A DNA stretch of 64,000 nt, taken from Thioalkalivibrio thiocyanoxidans ARh2 (GTDB lineage: Bacteria; Pseudomonadota; Gammaproteobacteria; Ectothiorhodospirales; Ectothiorhodospiraceae). The notes beneath the pieces are model-generated. The model had not been told where the DNA came from. It was given only the letters and a program-made list of their open reading frames with translations, and searched no databases. Shown here one piece after another: positions 9,307 through 17,181 of this stretch (the stretch's first letter is position 1; every line of letters begins with the position of its first letter). The translations under genes were made by a program, and so were the position numbers. The stretch is from contig NZ_ARQK01000051.1 of the NCBI RefSeq assembly GCF_000385215.1, positions 1 through 64,000 on the forward strand. Direction: 5' to 3'.

Positions 9307-9762
9307 ATGAAGAAGGCAGTGGTGTTAGCGGCGGTGGCGAGCGTGGTCTTTCTGCTCGCCGGGTGCCAGACCCCGCCCACCAAGGAGCAGACCGGGGCGG
9401 TGATTGGTGGCGCGGCCGGTGGGGTGATCGGTTCGCAGATCGGAGGCGGCCGGGGACGCACCGCCGCCATTATCGCCGGGACCCTCGCCGGAGCGGCGAT
9501 TGGCGGGTCCGTGGGTCGCACGATGGATCAGGTGGACAGGCAGCAGGTGTCGCACACGCTGGAACACAACCCCGATCAGCGTGCTTCGACCTGGCAGAAC
9601 CCCAACACGGGTTACGAGTATCGGGCCACGCCCACTCGCACGTACCGGTCGGACGGTCGTGACTGCCGGGAATACGAGGTCGAGGCCACAATGAACGGGC
9701 AGCCGGAGACCGTAACCGGCACGGCCTGTCGCGACGACCAGGGGCGCTGGGTGAATCAGTAG
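9307..9762 (+). CDS. 17-kDa surface-antigen-like glycine-zipper lipoprotein
   Basis: A 151-residue outer-membrane lipoprotein. The signal peptide ends in VFLLAGC (Cys about residue 20). Next comes a glycine-zipper region (GAVIGGAAGGVIGSQIGGG ... GTLAGAAIGGSVG, about residues 30-72), then a C-terminal domain with DCREYEVEATMNGQ and TGTACRDDQGRW, typical of the Rickettsia 17-kDa surface antigen / OsmB-like family. It probably stabilises or spans the envelope; no specific function is known. It is transcribed divergently from yjbE and alone, ending at the terminator shared with soxB. Confidence 0.88.
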   Translation: MKKAVVLAAVASVVFLLAGCQTPPTKEQTGAVIGGAAGGVIGSQIGGGRGRTAAIIAGTLAGAAIGGSVGRTMDQVDRQQVSHTLEHNPDQRASTWQNPNTGYEYRATPTRTYRSDGRDCREYEVEATMNGQPETVTGTACRDDQGRWVNQ

Positions 9763-9812
9763 CCTGGGCTGTTCGACCACCTTGCCAATCGTTTGACTGG
9801 TGCCCGACAAGA

Positions 9813-9837
9813 AAAGCCCCGCGTAAAGCGGGGCTTT
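9813..9837. terminator. Bidirectional terminator between the glycine-zipper gene and soxB
   Basis: Perfect inverted repeat AAAGCCCCGC-GTAAA-GCGGGGCTTT. It is A-rich on one side and T-rich on the other, placed between two convergent genes, so it can work in both directions. Confidence 0.8.
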
Positions 9838-9874
9838 GGGTTCCGGTGCACCGGAAATGCGTGGCGGACGGTCG

Positions 9875-11683
9875 TCAGCCGCGGTACATGACCTCGGTTG
9901 TGGGCACGTAGCCGAGGTTGTCATCGCCGATGTTCTTGACCTTCGGTTCGTTCAGGTCGGTGATGCGCACACCATCGGTCTGGTCACGCAGGTACTCGGC
10001 GACGCTGTCCCAGATCATCGTGCCCGTGCCCCCGGCCGGTTCGCGCTGGACGCTGGCCCAGCCCGCTACCACGTATTCCTTGTCCGGGTCGATCTTGCGA
10101 CCGTCGAGTTCCATCTCGGAGATGCGGTTGCCGATCTCGCCTTCCGGGTTGATCGCATACCGGAGGCCGCCCACGCGCACCATGTCGCCGCCCTGCTGGT
10201 AGAACGGGTCGGCGTTAAACAGGTTGTCGGCGACGTCTTCAAGGATGTCCTTGATCTGTGCGCCAGTCATCGCGTTGCGGGTGGTCTCCGGGTAGGTCAG
10301 GCCGGTCTGGTCCATCACGTGCTCGAAGGTGATCGGCATGCCGGGGAGGACCGTCGTGCCCCAGCGGAAGCCCGGCGAGAACGCGATCTGGGCATCATGG
10401 ACCTCCATCAGCGCATCGCAGATCAGCTGATCGAAGGTGCCGTTGAAGTTGCCGCGACGGAACAGCAGGTCCTCGGCGACCGCCAGTTCCTCGGAAAGCT
10501 TCTCCTCCATGTTGAAGGTTTCGCCGTTCCAGGTGACGTCCTGGTTGCGCATGTTGTCGATGAAGGACGCCATCTCCGGATCTTCGTCCAGCAGGTTGGC
10601 GAACACCGGCACGAGGCGGTATTCCCAGTCCTGGATCTTGCCGTCGCGGAAGTCGAAGTCGAGCACGCCGACGAACTTGGCGTTGGAACCGGCATTGGTG
10701 ACCAGGCAGGTGCCGCCATCGGGGCGTTCCACCGGCAGCGGCTGGGGTACGGCATCATGGGTGTGGCCGCCCATGATGGCGTCCAGGCCCTCGACCATGC
10801 CGGCCATCTTGATATCCACGTCCATGCCGTTGTGCGACAGCGCGACGACGATCTCGGCGCCTTCCTCGCGCGCGGCATTGACCTGCTGCTGCATGTCGTC
10901 CGGGCGGATGCCGAAGGACCATTGCTCGATCATCCAGCGCGGATTGGCGATCGGGGTGTAGGGGAAGGCCTGCCCGATCACGGCGACGTTGACGCCGTTC
11001 ATTTCGCGGATCACGTAGGGCTTGAACACGCGATCGCCCCAGTCCACGTCGGTGACGTTCTGCGCGACAAAGTCGATGCCCGCATCGGCGAAGTCGTTGT
11101 CGATGACTTCCTGCACGCGCTCGTCGCCGTAGGTGAACTCCCAGTGGCCCGTCATGATGTCGATGCCAAGCAGTTTCTGTGCATCGACCATGTCCTGGGC
11201 GTTGGTCCACAGCGCGGTGCCGGACCCGCCGCCCCAGGTGTCACCGCCATCCAGCAGCAGGGCGCCCGGGCGCGAGTCACGCAGCTTGTCGACCAGTGTC
11301 TTCAGTTGGGCGAAGCCCCCGACACGGCCGTACTGTTCGGCGGCCTCCATGAAGTTCAGGTTGGTGTAGGCATGCGCAAAGATGCTGTCGCGCGGGATGT
11401 CGTAGTGCTTGAGGAAGTGCTCGCCGACGATGTGGGGCGGACGGTTGCGCATGTCGGCCACGCCGATATTTACGTTCGGTTCGCGGAAGTAGATCGGCTT
11501 CAGCTGGGCATGGCTGTCGGTGTAGTGCAGCAGGTGCACGTTGCCGAAGCGATCCAGCATCTCGTACGGGTCTCCCGAGGTGCCGTACTTGCCATTGGCG
11601 GCCGGGGCGCAGCCCGCCAGGGGGAAGCCGGCCACGCTGGCGGCCGCCAGCAGCTGCATGAATTCTCGCCGTGAGATATGCAT
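9875..11683 (-). CDS. soxB: SoxB thiosulfohydrolase
   Basis: A 602-residue periplasmic enzyme with a twin-arginine signal (SRREFMQLLAAASVAG). It belongs to the calcineurin-like/5'-nucleotidase superfamily and hydrolyses sulfate from the carrier-bound thiosulfonate on SoxYZ, using two manganese ions. SoxB signatures are clear: HYTDSHAQLKPIYFREPNVN (residues 53-72), LLLDGGDTWGGSGTALWT (an extra Gly is present in the GGG run), MTGHWEFTYG and GGHTHDAVP. No soxXA or soxYZ lies within the window, so it is transcribed on its own and must work with partners encoded elsewhere. This fits the split, truncated Sox systems of Thioalkalivibrio-type bacteria. Confidence 0.95.
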   Translation of the reverse strand: MHISRREFMQLLAAASVAGFPLAGCAPAANGKYGTSGDPYEMLDRFGNVHLLHYTDSHAQLKPIYFREPNVNIGVADMRNRPPHIVGEHFLKHYDIPRDSIFAHAYTNLNFMEAAEQYGRVGGFAQLKTLVDKLRDSRPGALLLDGGDTWGGGSGTALWTNAQDMVDAQKLLGIDIMTGHWEFTYGDERVQEVIDNDFADAGIDFVAQNVTDVDWGDRVFKPYVIREMNGVNVAVIGQAFPYTPIANPRWMIEQWSFGIRPDDMQQQVNAAREEGAEIVVALSHNGMDVDIKMAGMVEGLDAIMGGHTHDAVPQPLPVERPDGGTCLVTNAGSNAKFVGVLDFDFRDGKIQDWEYRLVPVFANLLDEDPEMASFIDNMRNQDVTWNGETFNMEEKLSEELAVAEDLLFRRGNFNGTFDQLICDALMEVHDAQIAFSPGFRWGTTVLPGMPITFEHVMDQTGLTYPETTRNAMTGAQIKDILEDVADNLFNADPFYQQGGDMVRVGGLRYAINPEGEIGNRISEMELDGRKIDPDKEYVVAGWASVQREPAGGTGTMIWDSVAEYLRDQTDGVRITDLNEPKVKNIGDDNLGYVPTTEVMYRG

Positions 11684-12089
11684 GAGGGTCCTACCTCTCT
11701 TCTGTGGTTTATTCTGGTTATGGGGCTCGAAGCAGCAACACAGACGCTGCGTCGATGGGGAACATTCCCCGAATCCGAAACTTGGTGCTGCTCGGCAATG
11801 GCCTGATCAAGTTGCCGCTTTGCCCGGCTCGGTGCGACTTCACGAATGATGGCCCACTGGCCCCGGAGGGCGTCTGCGTGTGCCAGTACTCCCGAGCGTG
11901 TTCCTCCGTGTCGCGGGAGGCAGGGAGCTTCCGTGGCCCGAGCACCTCATAAGTGTCGTGCTCTTCGTTGGCGCTTGTCCGCATCCGAACAGGTAGCTTT
12001 CGTGTTCGACCTTGCAGCAGCCGGGGGCGGACGACTCTTCGAGAAATCCCTGTACGGCCGGCAACGCGCGACTGCATGAAACATTCGGG
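11684..12089. other. Intergenic region upstream of soxB and downstream of bepA
   Basis: About 400 bases with no supportable gene; frames on both strands lack recognisable features. Its base composition is a little more AT-rich than its surroundings, as expected for a control region. It should hold the soxB promoter (read leftward) and the bepA 3' end. No clear -35/-10 pair or operator could be assigned. Confidence 0.45.
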
Positions 12090-13532
12090 CTAGCGGCGTT
12101 GTTCGCGGACCTCCCGCGCCGTCTGCTTGGCCGTGTCGCGCTTGTCCTCGATCCGCTGGATATCGCGCTCGCTGGCATCGCGTGCGTCGATGGCGGCCTC
12201 GAACTGACGCACGGACTCTTCGTACTGCGCCCGGTGGAAGAAGTACTCGGCCATGGCCTCGCGGCTGATCGCAATATAGCTGGCCGCGTCGGCGATGTCT
12301 GCCTTCAGTCGCAGCAGCTCGGGGTTGGGCGCGTGTTCGTGGCGAATCATTTCGTTGACGATGCGGATGGCACGGTCCGGGTTGCCCAGGTCTCGGTGCA
12401 CGCGGGCGAGCAGCTCGCGGATCACCGGGTGTCCGGGGTAGACCGCATCCAGGTCGTTAAGGATGTCCAATGCCGCTTCGTGGTCCCCGCGTTCGCGTTC
12501 CAGTGAGGCACGGGCAAGGTCCAGGGTCATGCCGGGGGCCTCCTCGACGGGGATCTCCTCCAGCCGTTCGGCGGCGCGTTCCAGTTCCCCGCGCTCCAGG
12601 TGCGCGACCATGGCGCCGTAGATCTGATGCGGTGCCGGGTCGGACGCCCCGCGGTGAATCTCGATCGCGCGGCGCGGATCCTTCAGGGCGCGGGCTCGGG
12701 ACTGCATCCATTGGAACTCGGGCCCGCGGTTGCGTGTATCCACCGCCGGCATCCCGGCTGCGCGGTTGCGGGCGTCGGTAATGCGATCGAGCGTGACCGG
12801 GTGGGTGCGCAGGTACTCGGGGACCGCGTCACCGACGCCGCGCGAGAGTTCCTGCAGGCGCTCGAAGAAGTCCGCCATGGCATTGGGGTCGAAGTCCGCG
12901 CTGGCGAGGATGCGCATGCCCGCGCGGTCGGCCTCGGCCTCGTTGGCGCGCGTATAGTTGATCTGCTGCTGAATGCCGCCCGCGACGCCACCGGTGATGA
13001 TGGCGGATCCCAGGGTCGGGTCGGCCATCGATGCCAGTACGCCGGCGAGGATCGCAAGGCCGGTGGTGAAGTTCACCTCGCGCCCGCGCGCGAACATGCG
13101 GGCCAGGTGGCGCTGGGTCACGTGCGCGATTTCGTGGGCCATGACGGCGGCCAGTTCGGCCTCGTCGCGGACCTCGAGCATCAGCCCGGAATGCACCCCG
13201 ATGATGCCGCCGGGCATGGCAAAGGCGTTGACCTGGCCGTTGTCGATCGTCAGGAAATAGAACGGGCCATCCGCGTCGGGTGCATTCGCGAGCAGCTGCC
13301 GGCCCAGCGAGTCGACATAGAAGGATACTTCCGGGTCCGTCACCAGCGGCAGGGACCGGCGAATCTCGCGCAGCAGGGAGCGGCCGAGTTCGCGCTCCTC
13401 GGCCGGGGTCAGTATGCCGCCGGACGCATCGCCCAGATCGGGTAGTGCGGTTCCGGAGGCCGAAACTGTCGGAGCTCCCAGCGTGAATACCAGGAGCAGG
13501 GTTGAAAACAGTGCGAAAAGCGAAGTCTTCAT
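12090..13532 (-). CDS. bepA: BepA/YfgC-type periplasmic M48 metalloprotease with TPR tail
   Basis: A 480-residue protein. The start at 13532 gives a good signal peptide (MKTSLFALFSTLLLVFTLGAPTVSAS). The M48 peptidase domain shows the zinc motif HEIAHVTQRH and the third-ligand region NEAEADRAGM. A C-terminal tetratricopeptide region follows. This layout is that of BepA, which degrades misassembled LptD and BAM substrates at the outer membrane. No obvious ribosome-binding site precedes the ATG; instead an 11-bp hairpin lies five bases upstream (13538-13564). A longer upstream frame is possible but would bury the signal peptide. Confidence 0.88.
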   Translation of the reverse strand: MKTSLFALFSTLLLVFTLGAPTVSASGTALPDLGDASGGILTPAEERELGRSLLREIRRSLPLVTDPEVSFYVDSLGRQLLANAPDADGPFYFLTIDNGQVNAFAMPGGIIGVHSGLMLEVRDEAELAAVMAHEIAHVTQRHLARMFARGREVNFTTGLAILAGVLASMADPTLGSAIITGGVAGGIQQQINYTRANEAEADRAGMRILASADFDPNAMADFFERLQELSRGVGDAVPEYLRTHPVTLDRITDARNRAAGMPAVDTRNRGPEFQWMQSRARALKDPRRAIEIHRGASDPAPHQIYGAMVAHLERGELERAAERLEEIPVEEAPGMTLDLARASLERERGDHEAALDILNDLDAVYPGHPVIRELLARVHRDLGNPDRAIRIVNEMIRHEHAPNPELLRLKADIADAASYIAISREAMAEYFFHRAQYEESVRQFEAAIDARDASERDIQRIEDKRDTAKQTAREVREQRR

Positions 13533-13537
13533 GCGAC

Positions 13538-13564
13538 GGAGGCCGGCCGTTGGGGCCGGCCTCC
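13538..13564 (-). repeat. 11-bp hairpin immediately upstream of bepA
   Basis: Perfect inverted repeat GGAGGCCGGCC-GTTGG-GGCCGGCCTCC between the small upstream gene and the bepA start. There is no T-run, so a simple terminator is not obvious. Its position suggests attenuation or control of ribosome access. Confidence 0.6.
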
Positions 13565-13590
13565 GAAGGTTATGGGCAACGTGGGTTCGG

Positions 13591-13902
13591 TTATTTGCCG
13601 AGGCCCGGAGCCGAAGAATACGTACGCATGCTGTCACGGGTTTCCCAGAGCTTCGGCTTGAGCATGGCTTCCGGGACCATGAACTTCTTGCGATCCAGCA
13701 CCTTGTGGGTGCGCACGATCTTGACCACGTCGTCGTACTTCAGCTTGAACAGCAGGCCGACATCGCCGCCGGAGGTGCGGCGCACGATCATGTAGTCGTC
13801 TTCCATGCTGTGCACGTAGATGTTGGCCGGGCGCAGCTTGCCGTTTTCTTCCTTCAGGGTTACGGCGTAGTGGCCGTCGACCTGGAATTCGCTCTTGTCC
13901 AC
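13591..13902 (-). CDS. Conserved-looking small protein of unknown function
   Basis: A 103-residue soluble protein, charged and without signal peptide or membrane segment. It starts with GTG, with GGAGG eight bases upstream. The sequence looks like a compact beta-rich domain (FQVDGHYAVTLKEENGKLRPANIYVHSM) with a basic middle (LDRKKFMVPEAMLKPKLWETR). I do not recognise the family. It is divergent from the rhodanese-tusA-hdr cluster, so it could share a control region with sulfur oxidation, but nothing else links it to that pathway. Confidence 0.7.
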   Translation of the reverse strand: MDKSEFQVDGHYAVTLKEENGKLRPANIYVHSMEDDYMIVRRTSGGDVGLLFKLKYDDVVKIVRTHKVLDRKKFMVPEAMLKPKLWETRDSMRTYSSAPGLGK

Positions 13903-14053
13903 CGCAAAGTCCTCCGCGAATGAATCTGGGGGTTGACCGTCTGCACGCGCCCGCCCGAGAGCCGGGCGCGTCCATCAGTATTTGCTTCAACTCGGAACGA
14001 TAGCACGACTTCCATCCGCGAGAGAACAAACCACCTGTCACGCGTCCGGCAAG

Positions 14054-14082
14054 TTTGCATTTGTGGCCCGTTTCGCTATTCT
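14054..14082 (+). promoter_or_regulatory. Possible sigma-70 promoter for the rhodanese gene
   Basis: TTTGCA (14054-14059) and TATTCT (14077-14082) are separated by 17 bases. Each matches four of six consensus positions. It lies about 85 bases upstream of the rhodanese start in the divergent intergenic region. Tentative. Confidence 0.35.
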
Positions 14083-14166
14083 CCGCGCCCATCCTTCGCG
14101 ACCGGTGCCTGTTGGCGGGATCCGTGAGCGAGGCAGGCGCGGTTCAGCACACTTGGAGTGGCACAC

Positions 14167-14496
14167 ATGTACGGATTCTCGGAGATCACGGCCGACGAAC
14201 TCGAGCAGTGGCGAGCGGAAGGCAAGGACTTCCGGCTTGTCGATGTGCGCTCCCCGGGCGAAACGGCCCGTGGCGTGATTCCCGGCGCAGAGCTGGTGCC
14301 ACTTACGGTCCTCCCCCTGCGCAAGGACGAGTTTCTGGGAAGCGACACGCCGCTGGTCCTGTATTGCCAGAGTGGGGCCCGTTCCGCGCAGGCCTGTGCG
14401 TTCCTCGCACAGCAGGGCCTGGAAACCGCCAACAGCCTGCGTGGCGGTATCGTGGGGTGGGCGCAGTCCGGCAAGTCGGTCGTCACCCCGGATTAG
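14167..14496 (+). CDS. Single-domain rhodanese (sulfurtransferase)
   Basis: A 109-residue cytoplasmic rhodanese. The active-site loop CQSGARSAQA contains the catalytic cysteine, and VDVRSPGE is the usual family motif. The start at 14167 has GGAG eight bases upstream; a GTG three codons earlier is less likely. Rhodaneses take sulfane sulfur as a cysteine persulfide. Together with the TusA gene that follows, and with DsrE further on, it probably feeds sulfur to the sHdr complex, as known for rhodanese-TusA-DsrE relays in sulfur oxidisers. Confidence 0.93.
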   Translation: MYGFSEITADELEQWRAEGKDFRLVDVRSPGETARGVIPGAELVPLTVLPLRKDEFLGSDTPLVLYCQSGARSAQACAFLAQQGLETANSLRGGIVGWAQSGKSVVTPD

Positions 14497-14503
14497 AATT
14501 CGG

Positions 14504-14532
14504 TTGTATTCCGATCCCGTTTCCCCTATAAG
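14504..14532 (+). promoter_or_regulatory. Candidate sigma-70 promoter for tusA and the hdr genes
   Basis: TTGTAT and TATAAG (five of six -10 positions) are spaced by 17 bases, starting 10 bases after the rhodanese stop codon. A start near 14539 would leave a leader of about 100 bases before tusA. This would let tusA be transcribed more strongly than the rhodanese gene. Confidence 0.45.
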
Positions 14533-14636
14533 GGTGGATTCGGCTGGCAAGGGTTCGATCGTCGTGGTCCCCAAACCACCCCGATTGGTACCTCAGCACC
14601 CAACTGATTTTGGTAACGCACTAAAGGAGACACACC

Positions 14637-14867
14637 ATGGCCAACTTTGACCAAGAACTCGACGCTTCCGGCCTGAACTGCCCGCTGCCGATCCTGCGCG
14701 CCAAGAAGGCCCTGGCGGCCATGGACGCCGGTCAGGTTCTGCACATCATCGCCACCGATCCGGGTGCCGTGAAGGACTTCCAGGCCTTCGCCAAGCAGAC
14801 CGGCAACGAGCTGATGGAACACAAGGAAGAGGGCGGCAAGTTCTACTTCCTCGTGAAGAAAGCCTAA
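14637..14867 (+). CDS. tusA: TusA sulfur-carrier protein
   Basis: A 76-residue protein with the TusA/SirA signature DASGLNCPLPILRAKKAL; the cysteine in CPxP (Cys16) carries the persulfide. It has a strong ribosome-binding site (AAAGGAG). In dissimilatory sulfur oxidation TusA receives sulfur from rhodanese and passes it on through DsrE-type proteins to the sHdr or rDsr system. Its position between rhodanese and hdrC1 is characteristic of sHdr clusters. Confidence 0.95.
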   Translation: MANFDQELDASGLNCPLPILRAKKALAAMDAGQVLHIIATDPGAVKDFQAFAKQTGNELMEHKEEGGKFYFLVKKA

Positions 14868-14889
14868 GGCGTCTCTAAGTGCCTGAAAC

Positions 14890-14920
14890 GGGGCGGCGAT
14901 CCGGAAGGGTCGACCGCCCC
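14890..14920 (+). repeat. Imperfect hairpin between tusA and hdrC1
   Basis: GGGGCGGCGATCC / GGGTCGACCGCCCC can fold into a long, nearly perfect stem, without a following T-run. It may partly reduce transcription from the abundant tusA message into the hdr genes or stabilise the tusA 3' end. Confidence 0.4.
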
Positions 14921-15036
14921 GATTCCTGAAAAACGACGGTTGCCATGCGGTAACTGGATAGGTGCCTGGACGCGGTCTAGGCTGGCTGAGCAAGGTTCTC
15001 AAGAAACCTGCATCGCCAACAGCGAAGAGGTGACAT

Positions 15037-15729
15037 ATGGCGACATACGCTGAGATGCAGCAAATCTTCGACGACATCCGCGGAGATTTTCGCTACGACC
15101 ACGAACTCAACGGCTGTCTGAACTGCGGCATCTGCACGGCGACGTGCCCCTCCGCTCAGTTCTATGACTACTCCCCGCGCGAGATCGTCCAGCTGCTGTG
15201 GACCGAAAACGTCGAGCAGATCTACGACGCGATGCAGGAAAAGATCTGGGCCTGCGCTCAGTGCATGACCTGTGCCGCTCGCTGCCCGTTCAAGAATTCC
15301 CCTGGTGGCCTCGTCGCGATCATGCGCGAGGTGGCCATCAAGCACGAAATGCAATCCGCGAAGGACGTGCTGCGCCCGTTCGGTCGCGTGATGCTGAAGC
15401 TGATCACCACGGGCAACCAGCTGTCGCCCGACATGATCCAGCCCGACCACTTCCCCGACTGGGGTCCCAATATCCAGAAGGTGGAAGGCGACCTGCGCAT
15501 CCTGCGCAAGGCGATTCCGGTGAAGACGCTGCAGACGGTCGAGACCGCCTGGGAAGTGTCCCTGAAGACCTCGGTCGAGATGTACACCATCTGGGAAATG
15601 ACCGGGGTGCTCAAGTCCCTCGAGCTGATGGACGAGAACCTCTTCGACGTGATCGAAGACTTCATCGACGAGAAGCGCGAGGACTACGAAGACTGGCTCG
15701 AGGAGCAGGAAGAGGAAGACGACGAGTAA
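15037..15729 (+). CDS. hdrC1: sHdr complex iron-sulfur subunit HdrC1
   Basis: A 230-residue cytoplasmic protein with two 4Fe-4S motifs: Cys27/30/33/37 (CLNCGICTATCP) and Cys73/76/79/83 (CAQCMTCAARCP). The tail is very acidic (EDWLEEQEEEDDE). It resembles HdrC of methanogen heterodisulfide reductase and belongs to the sulfur-oxidising sHdr complex, carrying electrons between HdrA and the HdrB subunits. GAAGAGG precedes the ATG at a good distance. The order hdrC1-hdrB1-hdrA-hyp-hdrC2-hdrB2 seen here is the standard sHdr arrangement. Confidence 0.95.
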   Translation: MATYAEMQQIFDDIRGDFRYDHELNGCLNCGICTATCPSAQFYDYSPREIVQLLWTENVEQIYDAMQEKIWACAQCMTCAARCPFKNSPGGLVAIMREVAIKHEMQSAKDVLRPFGRVMLKLITTGNQLSPDMIQPDHFPDWGPNIQKVEGDLRILRKAIPVKTLQTVETAWEVSLKTSVEMYTIWEMTGVLKSLELMDENLFDVIEDFIDEKREDYEDWLEEQEEEDDE

Positions 15730-15774
15730 GTCGTCCCGTTTCCGACTCCACTCCAGGACATCAGGAGAAGCGTT

Positions 15775-17181
15775 ATGAGTGAACAGACCCCAGGCAATCA
15801 CAACCAGAACGGCGAGGGTGCCGGCGCCGGCACCATGAAGCCCGGCTTCCACAACACCGACGGCCAGGGTATCGCCGGTCACGGCTCCTTCTTCCAGGCG
15901 ACCGACCTGTCGAAGGAAGACGCGATCAAGGCGACCGACTGGGTGCGCAAGCATGTCGACCGCCGCACCATCGACCTCGGCGACCGTATGGATGACATCC
16001 GCGAGCACATGTACGAGCTCGAGAAGGATGGCCAGATCATCATCCATCGCATCAATGACGAACACGAGCCGGCGACGGTGAATACCCTGTTCGGCTGGGA
16101 AAAGAAGGTCCCGACCAAGCAGCTGTGGCACCACAAGTCGTGCGGTCAGTGCGGCAACATCCCGGGTTACCCGACCTCGCTGCTGTGGTTCATGAACAAG
16201 TTCGGCTTCGAGCCGGGCAAGGACTACCTCGACGAGACCGACCAGACCTCCTGCACCGCGTGGAACTACCACGGCTCCGGCATCGGGAACGTCGAGTCGC
16301 TGGCCGCGGTGTTCCTGCGCAACTTCCACCAGGCCTACGTCTCCGGCAAGCAGCACGGACACGAGCTGGGTCATTTCTACCCGCTCGTCCACTGCGGCAC
16401 CTCCTTCGGCAACTACAAGGAGATCCGCAAGTATCTGGTCGAGTCTGCCGAGCTGCGCGAGAAGGTCACCAAGATCCTCGGCAAGCTGGGTCGCCTGGTC
16501 GACGGCAAGCTGGTCATTCCGGAAGAGATCATCCACTACTCCGAGTGGGTGCACGTGATGCGCAACCGCATCGCTTCCGAGCTGCAGACCATCGACGTGT
16601 CCAACATCCGCACCACCTCCCACGTGGCCTGCCATTACTACAAGATGGTCCACGAGGATGCGGTGTATGACCCGTCCGTGCTGGGTGGCAACCGCACCGC
16701 GATCATCACCTCCACTGCCCAGGCCCTGGGTGCGCAGGTGATCGACTACTCCACCTGGTACGACTGCTGCGGCTTCGGCTTCCGCCACATCATCTCCGAG
16801 CGCGAGTTCACCCGCTCGTTCACGATGGATCGCAAGATCCGCGTGGCCCGCGAGGAAGCCAACGCCGACGTGATGCTGGCCAACGATACCGGCTGCGTCA
16901 CCACGATGGACAAGAACCAGTGGATCGGTAAGGCCCACAACCAGAACTTCCAGATTCCGATCATGGCGGAAGTCCAGTTCGCGGCCCTGGCCTGCGGCGC
17001 GGATCCGTTCAAGATCGTCCAGCTGCAGTGGCACGCATCGCCCTGCGAAGACCTGGTCGAGAAGATGGGAATCTCCTGGGACGAGGCCAAGAAGACCTTC
17101 CAGGAATACCTGAAGGAAGTCGAGGCCGGCAATATCGAATACCTCTACAATCCTGAGCTCGCTTACGGGGGCAAAGTCTGA
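15775..17181 (+). CDS. hdrB1: sHdr complex subunit HdrB1 (long form)
   Basis: A 468-residue protein related to HdrB, longer than the usual 300 or so residues. Cysteine motifs of the two CCG-type regions include SCGQCG (near 123), CTAWNYHGSG (160), HCGTS (207), ACH (286), DCCGFGF (331-333) and DTGC (374). In methanogen HdrB such motifs bind the non-cubane 4Fe-4S clusters that cleave disulfides. In sHdr the subunit is thought to act on protein-bound sulfur. Its stop overlaps the hdrA start by one base (TGATG). Confidence 0.93.
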   Translation: MSEQTPGNHNQNGEGAGAGTMKPGFHNTDGQGIAGHGSFFQATDLSKEDAIKATDWVRKHVDRRTIDLGDRMDDIREHMYELEKDGQIIIHRINDEHEPATVNTLFGWEKKVPTKQLWHHKSCGQCGNIPGYPTSLLWFMNKFGFEPGKDYLDETDQTSCTAWNYHGSGIGNVESLAAVFLRNFHQAYVSGKQHGHELGHFYPLVHCGTSFGNYKEIRKYLVESAELREKVTKILGKLGRLVDGKLVIPEEIIHYSEWVHVMRNRIASELQTIDVSNIRTTSHVACHYYKMVHEDAVYDPSVLGGNRTAIITSTAQALGAQVIDYSTWYDCCGFGFRHIISEREFTRSFTMDRKIRVAREEANADVMLANDTGCVTTMDKNQWIGKAHNQNFQIPIMAEVQFAALACGADPFKIVQLQWHASPCEDLVEKMGISWDEAKKTFQEYLKEVEAGNIEYLYNPELAYGGKV

